DNA from: Ziziphus jujuba
Taxonomy: Eukaryota; Streptophyta; Magnoliopsida; Rosales; Rhamnaceae
Reading direction: 5' to 3'
Assembly (NCBI RefSeq): GCF_031755915.1
Contig: NC_083383.1
Location: 1,554,001 to 1,618,000, forward strand
DNA length: 64,000 bases
Notes under the pieces: generated by a model
What the model saw: the letters and a program-made list of their open reading frames with translations, nothing else
The model's database searches: none
What the model was told of the DNA's origin: nothing
Shown here: in pieces, positions 52,533 through 64,000 of the stretch
Numbering within the stretch: position 1 is the stretch's first letter
How the letters are laid out: the number at the start of each line of letters is the position of its first letter
Program-made: the position numbers and the translations under genes

Positions 52533-55500
52533 TTTAAATTTCATTAATATTCAGGGAGAGAGGGAGAGAAGTTAGAAGAAAAGTAGAAGAAACCCAGTTG
52601 GCATGCTTAGCACCGCCTCAATTTGTTTTTGGCTTTTGTCACACGTTAGCGTCCTTCACACGGTGGGTTCTCTATCTTTCTCTACGTGTAATTAAATAAT
52701 TAATGCTTCCTAAACAAGCTGAAATCTTTCTGCTAGATCCACTGGAGATAGATGGTTTTGATACTCTTCCTTGGAAATCCTCCTCAAGTATTTCCTCATG
52801 CGCTTCCGGAAAAAGCTTTAAGCAGCTTGCTAGTGATTTCCTCCGTTTCTTCTTTATTTGTTTTTATTTTTTTCTATCTGTTTTTCACTTTTTTTAGTGC
52901 ATATATAGATAGAAGTATTTATTTACTTATTCTTCAAACTTTCTGTACAGAGATATTTGAAAATTTTCAAACGTAAAATCGACCAAGATAGAAAGGGTTA
53001 TATATGTTGATAATTAATGAAAGCCAGGTATTATAGAGTGACTGAAATTCCACACGTTTTTATTTTGAATTGTTTGAATCAGTTCATGCTACAATAGGAT
53101 CGCATGGAGAATATCATATATATTATAAAAAATGCAAGGAAAGAATTATAAACACATAATTTGTATAGTTCTTGTTTGGAGGGCCAATGATGACAAGTTT
53201 GGTATATAAATTATAGCTTCAGGAACCTAATTCGTATTAATTGGTATGCACTGTCATCAGTTAAGGCATGTACTGTGTCCAAACCAATATTTATTACGCA
53301 TATCTGGTGGATAAGAGTTCCATTCGGACGATTAAAAGTTTTAAACAATAGAGGCACGTGGTCAAATATGTTTACACGCCTTTTCTGGGGGAAAATAAAA
53401 ATAGAAACATAATCATACACGTTTTTAATTCCCAGAAGATAAGTATTTTGGTTTTTTACAGAATTATAATTTATAACTTATAACTTAAAGAATAAAACTA
53501 ATTCATAATTATTTATATGCTGCTAAAAAAAATTATCCATAACGAAATCTGCTTTCCATCATCTGGGCCACACAGCAATTAGAAATACAGCGTATATACA
53601 CAATGATTTTATAATGATTGATATTTGCTTGCCGGTCCAAAACTAGCCTTTACATATCCAATGCATCATGTGCATGGAGCCTATTGCGTTTCAGTCGTTG
53701 TTAGGTAGCTAGCATGGACTAATTAATTCATATTTAAACTTTATATAATATATGATTTGGGTTCCTTTTACATTTTTGCGGTCCATCCATATTTCATTAT
53801 TTTCTAGCAGCTGATTAAGCATATAAAATCAGAGAAAAAAAAATTAATCACCATTAATAATATTCAGAACCTGATATTAGGTGTATATATATATATATAT
53901 AGTAGAATTATATATCTAATAAACTTTTGATCCTCTGCAATTGATTGCCATAGTAATGAATATACAATGGGATTGATCAGGCTGCGGGTACTACCTTTGT
54001 GATATTTTCTTTAAAAACTTAATTATCCGTTAGTTAATGAACTAATTAGTTGCTCATAAAATGAAAAATTAAAAATAATTATATTTGGATTTTATGCAAT
54101 AGGATATTATTTGCATCTGTCTCTTTCTGGCTATTCCAGATTTATTTTTCCTTACTAATAATCATATAACAAATCTCCCCTTTCTTTGGAAAAGAGAAAC
54201 GGAAGAAAGCTATAGAGATGGGTGATCAAATTATTTATAAATATCCATAAAGTAAAGCAAAGGAAATCATTTATCAATAAATAAGAGCACGCGTTTCTGT
54301 TGCGTGTTTGAATTATTTGCTGAGGGTAAAGCTGATGTGGCCGTTTGATGGGTCTCCTTATTACACCAATAATCGACCATATCTTATAATTTTTTTTTAA
54401 AAAATAAATAAATATTAATACCTGATTTTTATGAAGGCCAACAAATTTGTCATGGCGCATATAATTTTTATGTTTTCAAGCGTCAACTAGAATTTGATAT
54501 TTTATATCGAAACAGTTAATCACTGATAAAATTGTTTGCATAAGAAAAAAAAAAAAAGAAAAAAAGAAAAAAAATTGCATAAGAAAAAAAGAAAAAAAGA
54601 AAGAAAGAAAAAAAAACTAACTCTTCAATTAAGCCTCTTTTAATCATGTATTTAATTTAAGCCTCTGATTTAAATTCTAATTGAGGCTCAGATTTGTTAG
54701 CTTATCCGAAGCAGCCAAAACGAATGATGATCACCATCCATGCAAAGTGCATAAAATATATATACATTTCTAAGACAATACTCTTGCTTTCACTCCTCGA
54801 AATCTTGCAAGTGGGCACCATCTATACTCTTTTTCTGGAATTAAATATGGACTTAGGATTTGGCCACGTTGTCAGATGGGCCCCATTACAATATCAGCTT
54901 CCTGCAAGAATGCGGCGTGGAATTAGCAAGCTTTTTGGCCTTAGCAAGCTTTCTTCATTTTCTTTTATTTCTTGCTTTTTGGCCTTAGCAAGCTTTTTCG
55001 CAGTTCTGCTGATCCATTCAATTTCAATTGCCACACTCGATCGTCTTTTGCCTCAATATACGCATATGTATATAATCAGGACTTAAGTATGCCACGTGGC
55101 ATGTTAATAGTGGTCGATTCAAAGTCTATTTAGGCTATTTACTTTTAGAAATTACCTAAATGTTGCTTGCAAGTTGCATGCACCGACGATGGAATAAAAC
55201 ATTCTTTGCATAAACTAACAACGATAATAGAAGAAAATAATTGTATTCATGATTTGGATCCTTTGAGGGTAATATCTTCTACAGAGACCATGTCACCGTA
55301 ATACAGTAGGAACATACCAGATCCATCCTCGTCAATTGCCACATTAAAATAGAAATAAGCTGTAAGATGAGTCATCGAAAAACATAAAATTGCCACATGC
55401 GTGTTGTCTGCTACGTAAATATAATTATATTTTGGATTTTCAATTCCTGGTTCTTTATATTCATGATATGATTTGTTTTTACGAGTTCACAGTTCATAGT

Positions 55501-55600
55501 ACTTTGGTGGAGAATGAACTCTTATGAAAAAGAATTTGCAAAGTAAGATGCAAGGTAGTACTGCTATGATATGAAAAAGCATTATCAAGGAATGCATTCA

Positions 55601-55640
<40 letters not shown>

Positions 55641-55934
55641 AAGGAATTAAGCAATTATTTCGATGATTACATGATAATTTATATATAGGTTCGGTGGGGC
55701 GGAAAAATAATTGTTATTTCAAAAGTTTGATTTCGTTTTCCTCCATTTCTCCTAGTTTTCTTAGCCAAAGGATTCTAAAATTTTATGTCTGGTTTTTTAA
55801 AAAAAGTACAAGAGAAACCAAATTAACATGTTTTAAGGATGGAGAAAGATTCTACCTTTTTTTTTTCCCCTTCTACTTTTCTGTCCTCTTCATTTTGTTT
55901 CCCCATAGTTTTTGAGATCCAAACAAAGAGTTTA

Positions 55935-55936
<2 letters not shown>

Positions 55937-55976
<40 letters not shown>
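55937..55976. repeat. (AT)n microsatellite
   Basis: About 40 bases of uninterrupted AT in spacer, the longest AT run in the window. Confidence 0.9.
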
Positions 55977-55980
<4 letters not shown>

Positions 55981-57239
55981 CTTGAGTTTATGAGAATTAT
56001 GAGAAAGTGAATGTCTAGGAAGAAAGGCAAGTTATTTCTTTTTACCAAATAAAATAAATTAAAAGTGAAAGGCATGCTATTTGCTGGCCTACTTTTGGCT
56101 ACAAAATTTTAGTTAGAGTGTTTCCCACAAATCTTTAAAAGTTTTAATTTTTCTATTTTAAAAAATTATATAAATTTTTATAATTTTATAGGCTATTTAA
56201 AATGAAAATTTTAAATATATAATGAGGTTTTGACTCCTTAAATATAAAAAATTAAACCCATTCTGTATCTAAAATCTTTAATACATTTATTTATTGCATT
56301 TACAATTTGAATGCACAATCACTAACTTTATTTAATTTCATATTTGTTTATATATATATATATATAATATTTTATTGTAGTTGAGTTGGGTGTTGTAATG
56401 ATAAATAATAATTATTGATTTAGAAATGAAAATAAAAAAGTAACGATAAAATATGGTATTGAAATTGGATGGAAAAAAACAAAAAAAAATTCATTCTTCA
56501 TTTTTTTTAAATCCTCTAAGATACGCCTTAAAATAAAGAAGAGTAGAGTTAGAGATGCTGTGGACCCTGCCCATTTGTTAGTTTTTCCATCGCGGGTCCT
56601 AGCACTGTTTCCGAGACTGGAGGATTAGCCCAAATTGTAATGGACTGAAGATCCTGTTAATAGTGACGTGCAAGTTCGTGGTGAAGATGGTCCTTGTGGA
56701 AACAAACAGTCTTCTGGAGGAAGTTTATCCAACGGAATTTTCCGACAGATTCAACTACGCTAGGTTTTGGGTTTTTTCGAAAAGTAGCCATTCTGTAATT
56801 TAATTTTTGAAAAATAGTAAATTTTTTTTTTTTAAACTAGTCATTTTGGGACAAAAATACTTTTAATAAAATTAAAAATTACGCAATAGGTTTTTTTACC
56901 CTTTCCTTCTTCCTCTACACAGCCGTTCATGTAAGAATTTTTCTAACAGGCCACTCTTTGCATCTCATTTCCTCTCACTTTTATTTTTTTGTATTTTTTC
57001 ATATCTGAAACTAAACTCAGGTAAAAATTTTATTTTATTTTTCTTATTAGATGAAACTAAGAAAATATGTATTTTTTTTTCTCTTTCTCTTTTTTCTTGT
57101 ATTTTTTGTTAGTTTTAGAATTTTTAAGCTTTTTATTTAATATGGGTATGCAAAAAATTAATTTATGAGCTGTTATATCTGAGTTTAAAGATACTTAGGT
57201 GGCATATGGTTTGAAAATGGGGAAAAATTTGTGTAAAAC

Positions 57240-57390
57240 TGAAAAATTGCAAAAAACAGTAAAAATGGAGGAAACTTGGCGAAAAAGATGAACTTCCGCC
57301 ATTTTCCTCTAGTTTGTTAGTTTTCGCAAGTTTTCTTCTAATTTTTTGCCAATTTTCTGCTAATTTTCCGCTAGTTTTCTGCCAGTAAGA
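57240..57390. repeat. Degenerate ~18-bp repeats, left of the transposase
   Basis: Loose tandem forms of TTTTCTGCTAATTTTCC and TTTTCCGCTAGTTTTCTGCC. Their reverse complement, GGAAAATTAGCAGAAAAT, resembles the GGAGGAAAATTTTCC units found on the far side of the transposase at 60440-60690. Confidence 0.6.
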
Positions 57391-57521
57391 AAAAGCTATA
57401 TTTGGCCTAAAAAAAAAAGAATCAACTTTTTTAATACAGTTAATATGTTTGTTTAGTATTATTCAAATTTTTATATATTTATTGATTTAGTTTAATGTTA
57501 TTCATTTAATTTTGTAGTAAA

Positions 57522-60092
57522 ATGGAAGATGATGGTATTATAATTGCAGTTTTATACAATGGAACATTGGTACAAAATGATGGTGGTAATTGGGAATATT
57601 GAAATGGTAAAAATATAATGGTTTCCGTCGGCAAGAGATGCACAAAATCAGAGTTAGAGGATGGAATTTTCAATTCTATTGAGATAGATCGAAATGAATA
57701 TTTGCTAAAGCTAAAATGGATATATGGACGATGTGCAGAAAAGTTGGATCCTACAGAAATACACTGTGATAGGGATGTGAAATGTTTTCTTCAAGAAGTA
57801 AGGAATGGAGGGATGACAATGATACAGCCTCCAATGTATATTAAGGTGATTTCGAAAGTTGAACATGTATGTAGAAATGTTCATCAAATAGCCTTTGCTT
57901 CGGGTAGTGAGAGTAATCTTCATCCTTTTACTTGTCCTCCAATTGGCGTTCGTCTACCACAAGTTTCTGGTACTGAACCTATTCAGGCTACATCTCAGGA
58001 AATTATGGTTCAAAAAACTCAGTTTAGAGATCAAGTTGATGTTCGTGGGGCCTGGACATCATGTAACATCCACGAAGGAGTTGATGTTGGAGGTGACTAT
58101 GCTGAACGGTTTCCTAACGATGAGGAGTATGAGCAATTGCATAATATTAATCATGATGAGAATTACAATGCAGTAGGGGATGATGTTGATCATAATGATG
58201 TAGATTTTGATCATGAGTTGCCGGACAATGATAATGATATGCATCCTGAAATGAACAATGAAAGAGTTGATGATGTTAGGGTTCATCATGCTACAAGTGA
58301 CCACATATCATCGAGCAACCAAAGTGGTTCTATGACCATATTTTTGTCAAAGTTCACTGGCTGTGAGAGCATAGTAGTTGGACAATTATTTCGCAACAAA
58401 CGTGACTTACAGAATAAACTGAGTATCCATTGCATGCGAGAAAATAAGGAGTTCAAGGTGACACGGTCAACTACACAACGGTATGAGGTTGTATGCTTGG
58501 AAAATACTTGTAAATGGCGAATACATGCAACTACATTTAAAAATGGAGAAATATTTATTGTGAGAATTTTTGATAATGTAAACAGTTGCTCGTTAGATAT
58601 TGTGTATCGAGAACATAAGCAGGCCAGTAGCCAGGTTATCGAGCAATATATCAAATCTAAAAATGAATGTATTGCACGTGTTTACAAACCCAAAGAAATT
58701 CAACATGATTTTTTGCAGAAATATGGGATGAATATAAGCTACAACAAAGCAGGGAAAGGTAAAGAGTATGCACTTAACAGTGTTAGGGGATCTTTAGAGG
58801 AGAATTTTGCTAAGTTGCCTGCCTACTGTTATGAGTTAGTGTCGAAGAACCCTGGGACTATTACACGTATCAAAACAGACGATAATAACAATTTTGTATA
58901 TTTCTTTATGGCGATTGGAGCAAGCATTAGGGGATTTAAATCCCACATAAGACCCGTGTTGGCTGTTGATGCAACTACATTGAAAGGGAAATACAAAGGG
59001 TACATGTATTTTGCATCAGGCATGGATGGCAATAAGCAAATATATCCTTTGGCTTTCGGTATTCGAGATGGAGAGAACGAGCAAGCATATACATGGTTTT
59101 TCCAAAACCTCAAGGATGCCATCGGAGATTTTCCGGATTTGGTGTTGTGAGTGATAGACATCTCGCTATTGAGAGGGCATTACGCAAAGTTTTTCTCAAT
59201 ACATACCATGCGTTTTGCACGTACCATATAAGCATAAATGTTAAAGCAAATGGACATGCAAAAGATGAAACAATAATACAATGTTTCATGCTTGCAGCTA
59301 GTGCATATTTGGTTGAAGATTTTGAGTTTTATATGGGGCAAATTGAGGCAAAAAACAGTAGGACTGCTCAGTACATTCGATCATGTGACCTTACAAGGTG
59401 GGCATATTCTCTTTCTCCATATAAAAGGTACACTATCATGACCACCAATATTGCAAAAAGCTTGAATGATATTTTGCTAGATGCTAGAGAGATGCCAATA
59501 GTAGCATTAATTGAGCACATACGAGATTTATTGCAAAGGTGGTTTTATGAGCGACGTACTACAGGTGCAAAATTGACGAAGCCTGTGACTGACCATATGG
59601 AAGAGCAACTCAAACTACGAAATGGAGTCCATCGGACTACGTGTGAAAGCCATTAATATGCATGAATTTCTTATGGAAGATGGGAGTTTGAGGGGTACAA
59701 TTAATCTCCAATCAAAAACATACTTATACAAAGTCTTCGATCTTGATCAATATCCTTGTGATCATTGTATTGTCGCTTGCAGAGACCGCAAAAATGCTCC
59801 TTATGGCATGTGTTCTCATTACTACACCGTGGATACATATTGTGCAGTTTATGCTGAGTCCATTTATCCTGTGTTAGATGAAAATAGTGGCATACCCCGG
59901 ATGATATGGCAAGTCGTATTATTCTTCCACCAAGATGGACATGTAGGCGAGCCAGTAAGCCGAGGATACAACGCATACCATCCGAAGGTGAAGATATTAT
60001 TGGACGAAGATGTAGCCGATACGGTCGTGTTGGACATTATAGGCAAAGATGGACGAATCCATTGTTTTATTCTTCAAATTAGAAAATTTTAA
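57522..60092 (+). pseudogene. MULE (mudrA-type) transposase, decayed
   Basis: Mutator-like element transposase relic. From the ATG at 57522 the frame runs NGTLVQNDGGNWEY, then TGA (57597-57599), then MVSVGKRCTKSEL to 59150. It has the N-terminal PB1-like part, an acidic Asp/His/Asn-rich linker, a MuDR DNA-binding-type zinc finger (CLENTCKWRIHAT), and the transposase core with VLAVDATTLKGKYKG (first catalytic Asp) and QAYTWFFQNL. A one-base loss near 59143 shifts it to the frame giving VVSDRHLAIERAL (second Asp) and FCTYHI. A second shift near 59622-59630 leads into RVKAINMHEF and the SWIM zinc finger (YPCDHCIVACRDRKN... CSHYY). A third near 59895 reaches ILPPRWTCRRASKPR... RRCSRYGRVGH, a zinc knuckle with two Cys lost, to a stop at 60082. 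Not functional. Confidence 0.87.
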
Positions 60093-60439
60093 TTTAGTGT
60101 TATGGTTTAATATATTTTGATAATTATTTCATATCTTGGATATTATATTTTCTACTCCACGGTGAAAGATTTATTAGCAATCTTTTTTTTTTTTGAATTT
60201 AATCCCAAATGAAAAGAGGCTTTCTAGAGTTGATTTTAAATCTTTAGTTTACATATCATTTTATGAAATGTCCAAATGATTTAGAAAAAAAAATAAATAT
60301 ATATCATTTTTTCTTTTCTTTAAAATGGTTATTGATTTTAAATGTCAATACATTTTTTACTAATTTCATCTTCATCTTATATAATATTTGTCTCCACTCT
60401 CAATTTTTTTACCCCACTATTAACTTAAATAATCTATTA

Positions 60440-60690
60440 GAAATTGATTTTCCAAGTGGAGGAAATTAGTTTCTGATAGGAGTAAAAATTATTTAACGAT
60501 TTCTGCTTGGAGGAAATTTTTTCCAACAGGAGGAAAACGATTTCCGCTTGGAGGAAAAATTTTCCGCCTGGCGGAAAATTATCCAGAGGCTTCAATTGAT
60601 CTCCATATGGGATTTCTGACTGGAGGAAATTTTTCCTCTAGGAGGAAAAGTTTTCTGCCTAGAGGAAATATTTTCTGACAAGTAGAAAAT
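60440..60690. repeat. Degenerate GGAGGAAA-type tandem repeats between transposase and Ulp1 gene
   Basis: About ten loose copies of a unit like GGAGGAAAATTTTCCGCC at 18-30 base spacing, several with short inverted symmetry (TTTCCGCCTGGCGGAAA at 60564-60580). Related to the left-hand repeats at 57240-57390 in opposite orientation. Confidence 0.65.
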
Positions 60691-60926
60691 TTTTTAGAAT
60701 TTGCAATTGAGCTCGTAAGACGTTTGTGCATAATGGAATTCTAATAAATAAACATGGCACATTTTCTATACAGTTAATTAGTTATCCTTACATCAATAAC
60801 ACATCGTTATCTTTGTTAAATGAACATTATAAGCCACCATTATCTTTACAATTAAAAGTCTAATATAATAAAGAATATGCATCTATAAACATGACAAAAG
60901 GAAAGAAAAATATATCACCACCCAGC

Positions 60927-63900
60927 TCATGTGCTTAGTTTTTTGTTGTAAGCCTCATATGCATACTTCTTCCTAAAGAACTCCATGTCATCTTGTGTGA
61001 ATGTCACTGGTAATCTAGCATATAAAAACTTGATGGTCTTGATTGTAAACATGCCACAGTCACCATTACAAAAAAATAATTATTATAACATATATTAGTA
61101 TTATTAGAACCATATTCAATAGTTAATATTTATTCAACAAACATATACATATTAAGGGGTTTTACCCATTACTTTGTTGAGGAGAATTTTGTGCCAATTC
61201 ACATGTAAACTCATCAACGGAGTCTACAAGATCTGGCCGCTGCTCATAAAAGGATGCAGACCGCAGTAAATAAGGTAACATAATGCATAATTTCTGAAAA
61301 TAAATTTCTCCCCTGTTTCGGTTGTCAGCCTTATCTGAGTCATATACAGTCATACGATACTCTTTCAAGTCCACATGCCTTACCAGCCAATGTATGTTGT
61401 GCTTGTTTAGTGGAATCAATAGCTGTCAATACATTACAGGATTTCAGTTAGCACAACAAATAAAGAAAGGCACATGAATAAATGAATAGTTAACATTACA
61501 CATTTGGACATGTATATTGTACATGATTTACTCATTTCCATGGCTTCGACTCCTTCATTCGAATCCCCAATACATATTCTTGCATTGCATATGAGAATTG
61601 GAACTTAGATGGATTGGCAAGTAACTTTCCATAACACTGTTCAATGTATACCTACAACAAAATAAATTATTAGTTACCCAAAATCACAATAGCCACATAT
61701 AAGACACCTGGCCTTTACTTATCCAAAATCCTCCATCTATCACCTCAAAACTAGGATAAAAAACATCAGGGAATCGATTGGCACGTACACAACATAAGTA
61801 AGGCAGGACTTCCATATGCTGCATTGAAAGACGAGTTAATTTTAAATTACATCCATGCAGTTGAACAACTATCTATGGAATTTATCAAATTATAAAATGA
61901 AAATCTTGATCGAAAAATACTTACATCGTGATTCAGCCACTTCTCACTGGTTATAAGCAACTGGAAAAAATCTTTTCCCGCAGACAAAATGTCCATATCA
62001 ACCTTTGCTGCCCAACCGGACTTCATAAATTGGTCAAAAATTTTTACAAGTCGCATGGGTACTGGTTTGTATGGGTCAAACTTCAAAATAGAAGATGCAC
62101 CAGGTAAAGTGCACTGTAGTTTTTTCCGCAAGCCTCCAACACTGTAAGGAGTTGTAATAGCTACTGCCGCCTTCCTATCCCGCCTCCTAATATCTATATT
62201 TTGCTTAGCAGCTGCTACCTTTCTTGCATGTCTCCCGGCAAGAAACTTTGATGGAGACACTTTCTCGATAATCGTAACGCTTAGTCCTGCATCGTCTACA
62301 ACGGATGGACGTGACTGTCTATCAACGGGGGTTGCATCGGGACCAAACTCTTCTTTATTTTCATCCACTTCAAAGTCCGTTTCCATCCCATCTCCCAACC
62401 CGTCAGCACCAACTCCCACTCCTTGGTGCTGCATTATCTTATCAAGCTTGGTCTCCAAACTTGCAAACTCTCTAAGCATGGCGATTCTTAAACCCTTAAC
62501 GTCTTGCTCTACATTAGCCACTTGGCCTTTAAGGATAGTTAATCTCTCTCTCAAAGGTACCTAAAAAAAATAATAATGATTAGTACTTACAATAATAAAA
62601 AAGAGAAACATTCATACAATTTATTCAAACCTCATCATGGGATGGAGTCGTTGGAGGTTGGGATTGAGTCGACGGTTTAACACGAACATGAGCAGCAACT
62701 TCTGCAGTCGATGATGAAGGTTGGTTTGTTGGCTTATCTCCCATTTGCCACCTCCCTCTTTTACCCTTAATTTCCATAGATGCCTCTTTTCGTTTCTTAC
62801 TTCTTTCACTACTTGTAAGTGGAAGACCTTCATCTTTTTCATCATGACTTCCCTGTGGTGGCTTGTCTCGGACAGCAGATGCAACATTGTATAGAGTAGT
62901 GTCATGATGTACATCCCATGCAATTTTTCCAATATATGCACGCTCAAATTCAGTTACATTCATTAAGCCATGAACAGGATACTGCAAAAGATAAAAGGAA
63001 TTATCATCAAGTAATTATTAAGTAATACTAATATTACTACAAATACTACAAAAGTCCATAAATAATATTACTATGTTGGAATGTATATTTATATATATAT
63101 ATATATATATTTGTACATATAAGTGGAAGAATTCATATACTTACATCACGATGATCGAAGCGTTCAGTTGCCTTCTCAAATCTTGGCACTTATGAAATAT
63201 GCCAATTAAGAATTCGAGGGAATGCCATGTCCGGCAACTTCTTTCCAAATGCTTGACCTAACGAAGGAATTGTCTCAAAATTCCAAATCTGTCAAACAAT
63301 TAATTAATAATGAATAAGTAAAGAAATACACACCATAAATACAAGTGTAACAAACTTTCAATAATAGTGTAACAAACTTACCATGAAATCCAAAGGAAAC
63401 CCATAAAGACTATAACTCTTTAACTTGTTTAAAGCCATGGACTTTCTATGCTCAAAAACACTCTTCAACGATCTAATGGTGGTGGTATATGATAAAGTAC
63501 CCCATGGATAGTTATTGAAGTACTCTAAATCGTCTACCATCTCCAAGTGATTATGGGGTGCGGTGGCCATGCTTTCTTTGCCTAGAAGAACTGTCTCTAG
63601 GAAATATAATAAAGCCAACTTCAATCTATCATCGTCGGCTTCATCATTGTCTTGACATTGTGCGATCATGAAAGCTTCGGTTATCTCCAAGTTAGTGACC
63701 TTTCGCTTTCCGCCAAAATACTTGTCACTAATAGGAGTAGAGATGTTAACTAGCCTATTAGGTTCATAACCAAACCGTAGACCTGTAATTATGGTGAAGT
63801 CTCTCCGCGTAAATCAAGCATCACACCCTCCAAAATTGAATATCATAGAATCTTTGTCGTCGTAAACACACTGCTTATACAGCATACTGTTGACAATGTG

Positions 63901-64000
63901 GCCACTAAATTGTATCTCATTGGCCTTAAAAAAGTGGGCAAAACAGCTATCCTCGAACTTCTTTATTTGAGCTAGAGTCAGCTTGAACTTAATATCCGAT
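60927..64000 (-). pseudogene. DUF1985 / Ulp1-like (C48) cysteine protease gene of a KAONASHI-type MULE, decayed, runs off the right edge
   Basis: Exons by splice signals: 63382-64000 (5' end outside), 63145-63288, 62631-62981, 61925-62560, 61708-61818, about 61534-61651, 61166-61422, and 60927-about 61063. The first visible exon encodes a DUF1985-type domain (RRDFTIITGLRFGYEP, then LYFLETVLLGKE, PWGTLSYTTTIRSLK). A Lys/Arg/Ser-rich linker and a helical block follow. The end encodes a C48 de-SUMOylase-like fold with IHWLVRHVD (His), VYDSD (Asp) and NGDCGMF (Cys), so the triad is visible. Lesions: TGA at 63814-63816 inside the DUF1985 block, TAA at 63190-63192, and the acceptor before the Cys exon reads GG not AG. 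It is antisense to the transposase and 0.8 kb from it. In KAONASHI elements such Ulp1-like genes are passengers with no host deSUMOylase role shown. Confidence 0.82.

Larger units (their letters stand above)
52350..57521. other. Gene-poor AT-rich intergenic region
   Basis: UPF0496 promoter at left, then 5 kb without a credible gene. (AT)n at 53885-53900, 55608-55636 and 55937-55976; A/G-rich simple sequence 54542-54620. A short imperfect repeat of TTAGCAAGCTTTTTGGCC occurs near 54925-54995. The right part (from about 56770) has pyrimidine-rich sequence that may already be transposon. Confidence 0.5.

Noticed and set aside
54694..55086. 130-codon frame with hydrophobic segments
   Set aside because: It contains short internal DNA repeats (TTAGCAAGCTTTTTGGCC) that create the hydrophobic stretches; no family resemblance.

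Overview
The window is nuclear DNA from a flowering plant, most likely a core eudicot of the rosid group. The genes are split by AT-rich GT-AG introns and the intergenic DNA is AT-rich, with many (AT)n and A/T tracts. Every recognisable protein is closest to dicot families, and there are plant-type transposon relics. I cannot fix the species from the sequence; Rosaceae is only a guess.

Layout. At 1-16.6 kb, all on the minus strand, lie the 5' end of a chloroplast RNA pseudouridine synthase, a calcium-dependent protein kinase close to CPK29, a vacuolar H+-ATPase subunit B gene that looks dead, and a nucleoredoxin-2-type gene with a 2.9-kb first intron. From 16.6 to 26.3 kb I find no convincing gene; this stretch holds a small TRIM-like retroelement relic (22.9-23.1 kb) and a very AT-rich DNA-transposon-like relic (23.2-25.6 kb). 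At 26.3-38 kb lie an ATL23-like RING-H2 ubiquitin ligase (-), a secreted thioredoxin-superfamily protein (+) followed by a broken partial copy of itself, and an RGG-rich ALBA protein (+). At 41-52.4 kb lie an EXPA11-like expansin (+), a PER64-like class III peroxidase (+), an Abitram/FAM206-type single-hybrid-motif protein (+) with a striking 302-bp higher-order repeat in its last intron, and a UPF0496 (DUF677) protein (-). From 57.5 kb to the right edge is a decayed Mutator-like element: a mudrA-type transposase (+) and, convergent with it, a DUF1985/Ulp1-protease gene (-), the arrangement of KAONASHI-type MULEs.

The genes do not form one pathway. They look like an ancestral eudicot gene-order block. 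From memory, pseudouridine synthase, CPK29, VHA-B, thioredoxin-like, ALBA and Abitram correspond to Arabidopsis At1g76050, 76040, 76030, 76020, 76010 and 75980. VHA-B, thioredoxin-like, ALBA, expansin and UPF0496 also match the sister block At1g20260-20180. ATL23 and PER64 correspond to the linked pair At5g42200/At5g42180. VHA-B is the one member of the block that has decayed in place here.

Exon boundaries were set by hand from GT-AG signals and from protein continuity. Coding lengths that divide exactly by three support them: CPK 516 aa, NRX 411, Trx-like 239, ALBA 251, expansin 257, peroxidase 318, Abitram 206, UPF0496 381.
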